Source of the DNA: an uncultured Pirellula sp.
Lineage (GTDB): Bacteria; Planctomycetota; Planctomycetia; Pirellulales; Pirellulaceae
DNA length: 64,000 nucleotides
Direction of reading: 5' to 3'
Assembly (NCBI GenBank): GCA_903858115.1
Contig: CAIOHR010000204.1
Location: forward strand, 1-64,000
This document shows, one piece after another, positions 15,795 to 23,551 of this stretch (the first letter of the stretch is position 1; every line of letters begins with the position of its first letter). The notes under the pieces were generated by a model. That model saw only the letters and a program-made list of their open reading frames with translations. It was not told the DNA's origin and ran no database searches. Position numbers and translations under genes: made by a program.

Positions 15795-17063
15795 ATGGAC
15801 GCCATATGGACCGAGCAATTTGAGGATTTTGGGGACGACCCGTACCTGCCGTTTTCCAGGGAGAAGCTTTGTTGGATTCGCTCCGCAACGAATGCTTCCA
15901 CCGACGATCGCCTCGAGTTTTTCAAGAGAGCCGTCGGAAACACGGTACCGCGAGTTCCTGGTGTCTACGGGATGATCGATGCGACAGGTCGACTTCTCTA
16001 TGTTGGCAAATCGAAAGCCCTTAGAAATCGGCTGTATAGCTACTTCCTGCCCAACAACGAAGAAGAAAAGTCTGGCAGGATCGTGCAGTCGGCCCGTGCT
16101 ATCGTTTGGGAACAACAACCCAGCGAGTTCGCAGCGCTACTAAGAGAGCAATGCTTGATACGCCGATGGCAACCGCGAATGAATGTTGTCGGTATGCCCA
16201 AACGGCAGCAGCAAGCCTATTTGTGCCTGGGGCGTCCGCCTGCCGAATCGCTTTACCTTAGTCGTTACCATGACAACAGCGCCAGATGCAGTCATGGTCC
16301 CTTGTCGGGTATTGCCAATCTGAATCGCGCCGTCGAGATTCTTGCACGGCACTTCAAATTGCGTGATTGCAGCCAGAAGACGGCAATGCACTTGTCGGAG
16401 CAACTCTCATTGTTCGACTTGGAGCAACGTGCTGGCTGCGTTCGACATGAACTAGGGAATTGTATCGCTCCATGTATCTCCTCCTGTAGCAAAAGTCTCT
16501 ATGCGGAACTGTCGTTGAAGGCGGAGCGGTTTTTGCAAGGAGGCGATCATTCGCTCGAAGAAAAATTGGCCGAGATGATGGTCGAAGCGTCACGCAATTT
16601 GCATTTCGAACATGCCGCTCGATTGAGAGAGGATCTGCGAATTGTTCGATGGCTCGTTCGACGGTTAACTCAATTCAATCGAGCTCGCGACTCCGAGTCC
16701 ACCGTCTATTGCGTCCCTGCGGAAAATGGAAGAACTACCTGGTACCTGCTTCGCAATGGTGGCATCGTGACGGCAATGGCCGTCCCCAAAACACAAATCG
16801 AGTGGAAGCAGACCTTGAAGCGAATCCGTGATTGCACGCAACCTTCGCCCCCGATAGGTCTTGGCGTTTTGGATCCAGAAGATACCCTCGGATTGGTAAC
16901 ATCTTGGCTAGAAAAGCAGAAAAAGGGAACCCACACTAAAAAAGCGGATGCCTCGAACATCGACGGAAAGTGTTGGACGATCCTCGCTGCTGAACTTCCA
17001 ACCGCATGGTCGACAGCAAAACCTTGGCTCGCCGACCGTACCCGTTTCGCGGAGTCTGCCTAG
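15795..17063 (+). CDS. UvrC-like GIY-YIG nuclease-domain protein with UVR motif
   Basis: A 422-residue protein resembling the N-terminal half of UvrC. The GIY-YIG nuclease signature appears as GVY at 56-58 and YVG at 69-71, followed by GKSKALRNRL and EFAALLREQCLI with the expected arginine and glutamate. A UVR-type helix hairpin (FEHAARLREDLRIV) lies near residue 285. The endonuclease-V-like and HhH domains of UvrC are absent, so it is closer in design to Cho or other stand-alone incision proteins than to UvrC. The ATG at 15795 has GAGGAG 8 bases upstream, while an in-frame TTG at 15732 lies inside the kinase gene. It begins 43 bp after the kinase-tubulin gene. Confidence 0.85.
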   Translation: MDAIWTEQFEDFGDDPYLPFSREKLCWIRSATNASTDDRLEFFKRAVGNTVPRVPGVYGMIDATGRLLYVGKSKALRNRLYSYFLPNNEEEKSGRIVQSARAIVWEQQPSEFAALLREQCLIRRWQPRMNVVGMPKRQQQAYLCLGRPPAESLYLSRYHDNSARCSHGPLSGIANLNRAVEILARHFKLRDCSQKTAMHLSEQLSLFDLEQRAGCVRHELGNCIAPCISSCSKSLYAELSLKAERFLQGGDHSLEEKLAEMMVEASRNLHFEHAARLREDLRIVRWLVRRLTQFNRARDSESTVYCVPAENGRTTWYLLRNGGIVTAMAVPKTQIEWKQTLKRIRDCTQPSPPIGLGVLDPEDTLGLVTSWLEKQKKGTHTKKADASNIDGKCWTILAAELPTAWSTAKPWLADRTRFAESA

Positions 17064-17209
17064 GGGAGCTTTGATTTACAAGACAGTTGGCGGATGAGGC
17101 GTCCAGCTTGCGAAAAGAGTTTCGGGAAGTCATCGAATCGGGTACACTTTTGAGGCATGGAACAGACCGTTCCCATAACCTATAGACTTCTCTCGCAGGT
17201 GCCCAAACA

Positions 17210-17587
17210 ATGTCCAATGCTAAAGTTCGCGGAATCGTCCACTTGATCGAAGATACCAAAACCTTCGGACAAAAAGGCTTTCGCAAACGTATGATCGTTT
17301 TGGAACAACAAAATGGTCGATTCGCTAATTATATCCCGCTAGAATTCACGAACGACGCTTGCGACCTAGCGGATGATTTGCGACTGGGTGATGAAATCGA
17401 TGTAACCTACCGCCTTTCAGGACGCAAATGGCAGAAGGATCCGTCGAGCGAAGTCAAATATTTCTTGAGCGCCGAAGCCATGGCGTTCACCAAGTCAGGA
17501 GCAGCCGGCTCCAAAGATGGCTTTGATCCTGAAGATATCAACAATGAATTCTCGCAAGCGGGTGCGGACGACGATGCACCTTTCTAG
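17210..17587 (+). CDS. DUF3127 OB-fold protein with SSB-like acidic tip
   Basis: A 125-residue protein. The first 95 residues match the DUF3127 family, thought to be an OB-fold single-strand-nucleic-acid-binding module (KVRGIVHLIEDTKTFG, RKRMIVLEQQ, LGDEIDVTYRLSGR). The tail is glycine/aspartate-rich and ends DDDAPF, closely resembling the DDDIPF C-terminal tip that SSB uses to recruit repair and replication enzymes. It follows the GIY-YIG gene on the same strand after 146 bp. A role in DNA or RNA metabolism is plausible. Family by recognition; partner binding is inference. Confidence 0.78.
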   Translation: MSNAKVRGIVHLIEDTKTFGQKGFRKRMIVLEQQNGRFANYIPLEFTNDACDLADDLRLGDEIDVTYRLSGRKWQKDPSSEVKYFLSAEAMAFTKSGAAGSKDGFDPEDINNEFSQAGADDDAPF

Positions 17588-17597
17588 GAAGAGTAAG

Positions 17598-17624
17598 CAT
17601 CCCGTCACGCTTCGGGTTGGGATT
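17598..17624 (-). repeat. Dispersed intergenic repeat, copy 1 (ATCCCARCCCGAMGCGT family)
   Basis: Read on the minus strand this begins AATCCCAACCCGAAGCGTGA and shares its core with sequences at 19784-19813 and 33509-33535. All three lie between genes. It may be part of a short dispersed palindromic repeat family; no coding function. Confidence 0.55.
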
Positions 17625-17701
17625 CAAGCAAGCTAGCGAGTGGACTCGCTCTAAGAACTTAACTTTGTTTGGCATTAAGAAGAATCGAAGACTAGGAACG
17701 G

Positions 17702-19765
17702 ATGATGAAGCGAAGAAATCTCTACTGTTTGGCGACCTTGCTAGCGACTGTGAGTGGCGCGACTGCGATAAAGACATTGACCGCTGACGAAGGCATGTGG
17801 CTTTTCAATGCCGTTCCGCAATCGCAAATGAAGGCAACTTACGGATTCGAACCGACGAAGGAATGGCTCGATCACGTAATGCTCTCGAGCGTCAGATTCA
17901 ACTCGGGTGGATCCGCTTCGTTCGTATCGTCCAACGGTTTGGTTTTAACGAATCATCACGTCGCATCCGACACTCTCTACAAACTTTCGACGGCCGAAAA
18001 CAATTACAATGAAAATGGTTTTCTGGCAAAGTCTCAGTCGGAAGAGATCAAAGCTCCGGACTTGGAACTCAACCAATTGATTTCGATCGAAGATGTGACG
18101 GCTCGTGTGAACGCTGCCGTCAAACCGGATCTAGCTCCTCAAGAAGCGGCCAAAGCTCGACAAGCGGTGATGGCAACTATTGAAAAAGAATCGCTCGATA
18201 AGACAGGCCTGCGAAGCGATGTCGTCACCTTGTTTGGCGGTGGGCGTTACCATCTTTATCGATACAAGAAATATACCGACGTGCGATTGGTGTGGGCACC
18301 GGAAGCAGCTTCGGCATTCTTTGGCGGCGATGCGGATAACTTTGAATATCCTCGCTATTGCTTGGATGTGACCCTCTTTCGAGTTTACGAGAATGGTAAG
18401 CCTGCGAAGATCGATCACTTCCTGAAAATGGATCCCAACGGTGCCAAAGAAAACGACCTTGTTTTTGTATCTGGAAATCCAGGTCGAACTCGACGTATTT
18501 TGACCCAAGACGCGATCGAATACCAACGCGATGTCGCGATGCCGCGCACGATGAATACATTGCGCCGCAAAGAGATCTTGATGCAACAATATGGGCTTGC
18601 TGGCCCCGAGCAAAAGAGACGTTCGAAAGATGATCTGTTCGGGATCCAAAATTCTCGCAAAGCGATCTCGGGAATGTTGCTCGGATTGCAAGACCCAGGA
18701 TTCACCGCTTCGAAGAAAGCCGAAGAAGAATTGCTTCGCAAGAAGGTTGCTGCCGATCCGAAACTCGCTCCACTAGCTGCCGCGTGGGATCAGATCAAAC
18801 TGGCACAAGAGAAACGCAAAGAATGGCTGAAGAAGCCCGTCTCGATGCGAACGAAACTTTACTCGATCGCCGAAACGCTCGTTTTGATGGCGAAAGAGGA
18901 CGCGAAGCCCAGCGCAGAACGACTTCGAGAGTATCGCGACAGCAATCGGGAATCCTTGCTTCAAGAGTTGCTATCCGAAGCACCGTTGTATGAAGATCTC
19001 GAGCGTGTGCAATTGGCAGACGAATTGGCGCGATTGATCGACGATCGAGGTGGGAACGATCCAGTCGTGGCATTGGCTCTATCGGGCAAAAATCCTAAGG
19101 AACGTGCCAATCAATTGATCGATCAGACTGAACTCTTTTCCCTAGAGGCACGCAAGAAATTGTCGGCTGGTGGTCTCGCTGGGATCATGGATTCGAAAGA
19201 CCCAATGATCCAGTTGGCCAGAAGCCTGGAATCCGAATATCGAAAAGTCCATGAAGCGATGGACAGTATCGAGGAGCAGGAGCGCCAAGCTTACTCGAAG
19301 ATAACGGAGTCAAAGTTTGCTGTAGGCGGTGATTCGATGTATCCCGATGCGACCTTTACTCTGCGACTATCGTACGGAGCGGTTCGCGGTTACGAAAGCA
19401 ACGGCTCCGTGCCAGCATGGACCACTCTCGGCGGAGCGTTCGAACACGAAAAGCAACATTTGGCAGAAGATCCCTGGGTTTTGCCAGCAAGCTGGAAAAA
19501 GTCCAAGGATAAATTGAAGTCGAATACTCCCTTCAATTTCGTTTGTACCGCGGACATTATCGGAGGAAACTCCGGTTCTCCCGTTGTATCGCGCGACGGA
19601 GCTATGGTAGGAATCATTTTTGATGGAAACATCGAAAGTTTGACAGCAGACTTTTATTATACTGACAAAGTGTCGCGAGCCGTTGCAGTTCACATTGCTG
19701 GCGTTTTAGAGTCGCTGCGGACCATTTACGATGCTTCTCATTTGGCTGACGAAATGGGCAAGTAG
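17702..19765 (+). CDS. S46 family dipeptidyl-peptidase, DPP7-like
   Basis: A 687-residue secreted serine peptidase of family S46, which removes dipeptides from peptide N-termini in the periplasm. A signal peptide covers about the first 23 residues. The chymotrypsin-like triad is visible: TNHHVA near residue 85, the aspartate of CLDVTLFRV at 222, and GGNSGSP with serine 624. Eighteen residues after that serine there is a glycine (FDGN); in characterised DPP7 this position is Gly673, while DPP11 has Arg, so preference for hydrophobic or neutral P1 residues is predicted. The helical insert at about 280-550 is family-typical. It would feed amino-acid nutrition in peptide-using bacteria. Confidence 0.92.
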   Translation: MMKRRNLYCLATLLATVSGATAIKTLTADEGMWLFNAVPQSQMKATYGFEPTKEWLDHVMLSSVRFNSGGSASFVSSNGLVLTNHHVASDTLYKLSTAENNYNENGFLAKSQSEEIKAPDLELNQLISIEDVTARVNAAVKPDLAPQEAAKARQAVMATIEKESLDKTGLRSDVVTLFGGGRYHLYRYKKYTDVRLVWAPEAASAFFGGDADNFEYPRYCLDVTLFRVYENGKPAKIDHFLKMDPNGAKENDLVFVSGNPGRTRRILTQDAIEYQRDVAMPRTMNTLRRKEILMQQYGLAGPEQKRRSKDDLFGIQNSRKAISGMLLGLQDPGFTASKKAEEELLRKKVAADPKLAPLAAAWDQIKLAQEKRKEWLKKPVSMRTKLYSIAETLVLMAKEDAKPSAERLREYRDSNRESLLQELLSEAPLYEDLERVQLADELARLIDDRGGNDPVVALALSGKNPKERANQLIDQTELFSLEARKKLSAGGLAGIMDSKDPMIQLARSLESEYRKVHEAMDSIEEQERQAYSKITESKFAVGGDSMYPDATFTLRLSYGAVRGYESNGSVPAWTTLGGAFEHEKQHLAEDPWVLPASWKKSKDKLKSNTPFNFVCTADIIGGNSGSPVVSRDGAMVGIIFDGNIESLTADFYYTDKVSRAVAVHIAGVLESLRTIYDASHLADEMGK

Positions 19766-19783
19766 ACGAGAGGCAATTGCAAA

Positions 19784-19813
19784 CATCCCAGCCCGACGCG
19801 TTAGCGAGGGATT
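19784..19813 (+). repeat. Dispersed intergenic repeat, copy 2
   Basis: CATCCCAGCCCGACGCGTTA followed by GCGAGGGAT, in which ATCCC and GGGAT can pair as the ends of a hairpin. It shares the core with 17598-17624 (opposite strand) and 33509-33535. Confidence 0.55.
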
Positions 19814-19923
19814 ATCCCTAACTTACATTTCGGGTTCAGTATCGTAAGACTTCCGCCGCCGCTCGCCAAACGAAACCTGTCAATTAGAATCGACCCACTG
19901 GCAAATCAAGTGAGGGAATCAAA

Positions 19924-20529
19924 ATGCGTATGAGATCCATGTTGATTGCAACAGGAGCTTGCTTAGCAAGCTTTTGGTATATGCACGTTGACCTACCTGC
20001 GCAACTAGACGATCCAGCACCGAAAGCGGACAAGTCACAGGCGACAGAAGTCAAGGGTGCATCCGACGCGAAAAAGGTTCCTGATTCACCGGTCACCGAG
20101 CGGAAGCTGGCCGAGGATCGGAAAGCTCGAGAGGCCGCGAAGAAGCGGGGTGAACTCACTTTTGACGACCTGAAGTTCGAGATGGAGAAGGGAGCCGAGT
20201 TCAAGCCGGAGATGCTGACTCTAGCCAACAAAGACATTGACAAAAAGGTTTGGAAGTTGCGAGGGTTCATTCTTCCTTCAACACTGTTCAGTAGAACTGG
20301 AATCAAAGAATTCGTTTTGGTTCGAGACAATCAAGAGTGTTGCTTCGGACCAGGAGCGGCACTCTACGATTGCGTTATGGTAACAATGGCACCTGGCAAG
20401 ACGATCGATTATGCAACCCGAATCGTGACCGTTAAAGGCAAACTGGAAATCGACACCGAGTCGTTTCAGTACCCTGACGAAGGCGGACACTATGCCGTCT
20501 ACAAGATGACTGCCGAAGAGGTCAAATGA
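19924..20529 (+). CDS. Secreted DUF3299-like protein
   Basis: A 201-residue protein with a hydrophobic N-terminal signal (about 1-27), a charged Lys/Glu/Asp-rich spacer to about residue 90, and a compact C-terminal domain. That domain has LRGFILPSTLF, FVLVRDNQECCFGPGAALYDCVMV and a final GKLEIDTE segment, which fits the DUF3299 pattern of an OB-like fold with paired cysteines. Two adjacent cysteines and a third 11 residues later could bind metal or form a disulfide. Its TGA stop overlaps the purC ATG (ATGA), so translation of the two is probably coupled although their roles look unrelated. Function unknown. Confidence 0.6.
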   Translation: MRMRSMLIATGACLASFWYMHVDLPAQLDDPAPKADKSQATEVKGASDAKKVPDSPVTERKLAEDRKAREAAKKRGELTFDDLKFEMEKGAEFKPEMLTLANKDIDKKVWKLRGFILPSTLFSRTGIKEFVLVRDNQECCFGPGAALYDCVMVTMAPGKTIDYATRIVTVKGKLEIDTESFQYPDEGGHYAVYKMTAEEVK

Positions 20530-21404
20530 GCCAAGTTGTGCTAGAGACGAATCTTCCTTTTCCTAGAAGACAAGGAAAGGTTCGCGATGTTTACGATTTG
20601 GGAAACTCACTGCTTGTCGTGAGTTCCGACCGTATCAGCGCTTTCGACTGGGTCATGCCCAATGGCATTCCTGACAAAGGCAAACTGCTCACCAAGTTGA
20701 GTCTTTTCTGGTTCGCGAATCTCGGCGTTGAACACCATCTTTTGTCATCTGATGTCCCTGAGATTGTCAAACCATACGACGTGGACGGGGCTCTCGCGGG
20801 GCGTTGTATGGTGGTGCACAAAGCAAAGGTAGTCCCTTTTGAATGCGTCGTCCGAGGCTACATCGAAGGGAGTGGATGGAAAGACTACCAAGAGACAGGT
20901 CGGATCTGTGGCATCGAATTGCCAGAAGGACTATTGCAATGCAGCCGATTACCAAGTCCTATCTTTACGCCCGCAACGAAAGCCGAAGAAGGGCACGACG
21001 AAAATGTTTCGTTTGCTAAAATGGCTCAGAGTGTTGGCGAGGATCTAGCCAATGAGCTCAAGGAGAAAACGCTCGCTGTTTACACACAGGGTACAAAGCT
21101 TGCCGCAGAGCGAGGCATTATCATTGCAGATACAAAACTTGAGTGGGGCTGGTTCGACAATAGAATTATCTTGATCGACGAAGTGTTAACACCCGACAGT
21201 TCACGATTCTGGCCTGCAGACACGTGGACTCCTGGCAGATCTCAAGCTTCCTTTGACAAACAGTTCGTCCGCGAATTCCTCATGAGCACAACCTGGGACC
21301 GCAACAGTCCACCGCCGATGTTACCCGACTCCATCGTGACCCAAACCAGGGCTCGCTATGTAGAAGCCTATGAGAGAATCACAGGCTGCTCGTTTGCCGA
21401 CTAA
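20526..21404 (+). CDS. purC: Phosphoribosylaminoimidazole-succinocarboxamide synthase (SAICAR synthase)
   Basis: A 292-residue cytoplasmic enzyme of purine biosynthesis that joins CAIR and aspartate using ATP. The N-terminal RQGKVRDVYDLG and SSDRISAFDWVMPNGIPDKG blocks are diagnostic, and IIADTKLEWGWF and LIDEVLTPDSSRFWP follow in the second half. The length fits the longer yeast-Ade1-like form. It starts inside the stop of the DUF3299-like gene and is not clustered with other purine genes here. Downstream is a heptamer microsatellite. Confidence 0.97.
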   Translation: MSQVVLETNLPFPRRQGKVRDVYDLGNSLLVVSSDRISAFDWVMPNGIPDKGKLLTKLSLFWFANLGVEHHLLSSDVPEIVKPYDVDGALAGRCMVVHKAKVVPFECVVRGYIEGSGWKDYQETGRICGIELPEGLLQCSRLPSPIFTPATKAEEGHDENVSFAKMAQSVGEDLANELKEKTLAVYTQGTKLAAERGIIIADTKLEWGWFDNRIILIDEVLTPDSSRFWPADTWTPGRSQASFDKQFVREFLMSTTWDRNSPPPMLPDSIVTQTRARYVEAYERITGCSFAD

Positions 21405-21427
21405 AACACATCACACGGATTCATCGC

Positions 21428-21483
21428 CACTTCACACTTCACACTTCACACTTCACACTTCACACTTCACACTTCACACTTCC
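21428..21483 (+). repeat. Heptamer microsatellite (CACTTCA, 7 perfect copies plus one degenerate)
   Basis: Seven uninterrupted CACTTCA units occupy 21428-21476 and an eighth, CACTTCC, ends at 21483. The array fills the gap between the purC stop and the ATG of the next gene, ending 3 bases before that ATG, and so occupies the place where a ribosome site would be expected. All three forward frames through it are open. Confidence 0.95.
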
Positions 21484-21486
21484 AAC

Positions 21487-22434
21487 ATGACAACTCGCCG
21501 AACTATCCTCGCATCGGGTGCCGCTGCCTCTCTCGCGTTTGGACTTTCTGGATCGCGTGCACTTGCGACGCCACAAAGCTCGGGAACGATCGTTCCACCC
21601 GAAGGGAAGACGATTTTGCTTTCTTGCAAGCTCGGAATGATCGCCAAGAAATCTGGAGACAAAACGCATACGTTGGTCGAACGTTTGCAAATGGCGAAGG
21701 CCGCTGGCTTTGATGGTGTTGATTTCGATGAAGCGGGAACCGTAACAGTCGAACAAGCCAAGCAGGCGGTTCAAGAGTCTGGCGTCTTTTGCCATAATGC
21801 CATCAACCATGCACACTGGCAAGACACACTTACCAATCCGGATCCTGCAAAGAGAGCAAAGGGCGTGGCCAACATTGCCCACTGCATCCGTGTCTCGCAT
21901 GCCATCGGCGGATCTGCCGTTCTCATTGTGGTTGGAAAAGGTGCCGACGGAACAGAGAAAGAGTGCAACGAACGGGCCAGCACTGAGATTCGCAAGTTGT
22001 TGCCGTTAGCGTCTTCGCTAGGTCAGTCAATTCTTTTTGAAAACGTATGGAATCAGCTTCACTACGATCATGACAAGCCAGCCGAGCAAACACCCGATCG
22101 ATTCATCGAGTTCGTCGATAGCTTTAATAGTCCTTGGGTTGGTATGTACTACGACATCGGCAATCACTGGAAGTATGGTCAGCCAAGAGACTGGCTCAAG
22201 GCGTTCGGACGCAGGGCAGTAAAATTGGATGTGAAGGGCTTTAGTAGAGCCAAAAACAAGTTTGTGGATATCACTTCTCCGGAGGACGATTTACCATGGG
22301 GCGAAGTACAGAAAGGCCTCAAGGAGATCGGTTTCTCCGGTTGGACCACAGCCGAAGTCGGTGGGGGCGATGTAGAGCGTCTGTCCATCGTTCGCCAACA
22401 GATGCAAAAAGCATTTGGCCTGAACCCGAGTTAG
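21487..22434 (+). CDS. Sugar phosphate isomerase/epimerase-type TIM-barrel protein, Tat signal
   Basis: A 315-residue protein of the AP-endonuclease-2/hydroxypyruvate-isomerase-like TIM-barrel superfamily. The N-terminus has a twin-arginine signal (TTRRTILASGAAASLAFG). Barrel strands and metal ligands are visible in GFDGVDFDEAG, ILFENVWNQ, MYYDIGNHWKYG and GWTTAEVGGGD, consistent with an active centre of Glu, Asp, His and Glu around a divalent metal. Secreted members of this family are abundant in planctomycetes and act on unknown sugars. The frame extends upstream to 21370, but that extension is only translated heptamer repeat, so the ATG at 21487 is preferred. No Shine-Dalgarno sequence is visible. 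Confidence 0.82.
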   Translation: MTTRRTILASGAAASLAFGLSGSRALATPQSSGTIVPPEGKTILLSCKLGMIAKKSGDKTHTLVERLQMAKAAGFDGVDFDEAGTVTVEQAKQAVQESGVFCHNAINHAHWQDTLTNPDPAKRAKGVANIAHCIRVSHAIGGSAVLIVVGKGADGTEKECNERASTEIRKLLPLASSLGQSILFENVWNQLHYDHDKPAEQTPDRFIEFVDSFNSPWVGMYYDIGNHWKYGQPRDWLKAFGRRAVKLDVKGFSRAKNKFVDITSPEDDLPWGEVQKGLKEIGFSGWTTAEVGGGDVERLSIVRQQMQKAFGLNPS

Positions 22435-22444
22435 ATCGTTGTAA

Positions 22445-23434
22445 ATGAAAACAGCGTTGATCACTGGTATTACAGGTCAAGATGGATCCTATCTCACCGA
22501 GTTGTTGCTTGAGAGAGGTTATGTGGTTCACGGTATCGTCCGTCGAAGCAGTACTCTAGACCGCCCACGGCTCTCCCAACAGTACAACGATCCGGGTGTG
22601 TACGGCAAACGACTATTCCTCCATTATTCGGATCTGTCGGATTCCACTTCGATACGACGCATCATTCAGAAGACGCAGCCCGATGAGTTTTATCATTTGG
22701 CAGGTCAGTCTCACGTAGGGTTGAGTTTTGAGATTCCGGAGAGCACGTGCGAATTGACAGCCATCGGTACGCTTCGAATCATGGAGATTTTGCGAGACCA
22801 GCCCAAGCCACCTAAATTCTTGCACGCGAGCAGTCGAGAAATTTTTGGTACACCGATCGTTACACCTCAAAACGAGGAGACGGCGATGAATCCGAATTCA
22901 CCTTACGGTTGCGCGAAAGCCTTTGCCACGCAAATGGTGAAAGTGTACCGCGAGGCGCACGGTTTATATTTTTGCAATGCGATTTGCTACAACCACGAAA
23001 GCCCACGTCGCGCCGAGAACTTCGTTACACGAAAAATCACGTTGGCAGCCGTACGCATCAAATTGGGTATGCAATCGGAACTGGTGCTAGGCAATATCGA
23101 CGCAGAGAGGGATTGGGGGTATGCGAAGGAGTTCGTTGAAGCCATGTGGTCGATGCTTCAGCAAGACAAACCAGATGACTATGTTTTAGCGACTGGCAAG
23201 ACGCACAGTGTTCGTGAGTTTCTTGCCCTCGCGTTTGAGCAATTGGATTTAGATTGGAAGAAATTCTACAGGCTCGATCCACGGTTCAACCGACCTGCGG
23301 ACCCTGAGCGACTGCTGGGAGATTCTTCGAAAGCAAAGCGAGTGCTCGGTTGGCAGCATAAAACAACACTGGCTGACCTGGCAAAGCTCATGATCGAAAA
23401 CGACATGCAGCAGCTAACCTCGCGATCCCATTGA
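22445..23434 (+). CDS. gmd: GDP-mannose 4,6-dehydratase
   Basis: A 329-residue extended short-chain dehydrogenase that converts GDP-mannose to GDP-4-keto-6-deoxymannose, the precursor of GDP-fucose, rhamnose and related sugars. The N-terminus TALITGITGQDGSYL and then GIVRRSS are diagnostic. The active site shows a Ser/Glu segment (ASSREIFG) and the YGCAK Tyr-xxx-Lys pair; ESPRR and ERDWGYAKEFVEAMW follow the family pattern. It starts 10 bp after the TIM-barrel gene. The usual downstream partner, GDP-fucose synthase (fcl), is not in the window. Confidence 0.93.
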   Translation: MKTALITGITGQDGSYLTELLLERGYVVHGIVRRSSTLDRPRLSQQYNDPGVYGKRLFLHYSDLSDSTSIRRIIQKTQPDEFYHLAGQSHVGLSFEIPESTCELTAIGTLRIMEILRDQPKPPKFLHASSREIFGTPIVTPQNEETAMNPNSPYGCAKAFATQMVKVYREAHGLYFCNAICYNHESPRRAENFVTRKITLAAVRIKLGMQSELVLGNIDAERDWGYAKEFVEAMWSMLQQDKPDDYVLATGKTHSVREFLALAFEQLDLDWKKFYRLDPRFNRPADPERLLGDSSKAKRVLGWQHKTTLADLAKLMIENDMQQLTSRSH

Positions 23435-23551
23435 TCTAGGCCGCGGTGACGTAAGCCGAGGCGAAGCCACCTGTTCTCGGATGGTCAAGGTACTCCTTAT
23501 TATGTCCATTATCAAATCGATTATTCCTGACGGTTGACTCGCGATACCGAT

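Noticed and set aside
21428..21483. Heptamer array as a CRISPR
   Set aside because: Units are 7 bp, contiguous and without spacers.
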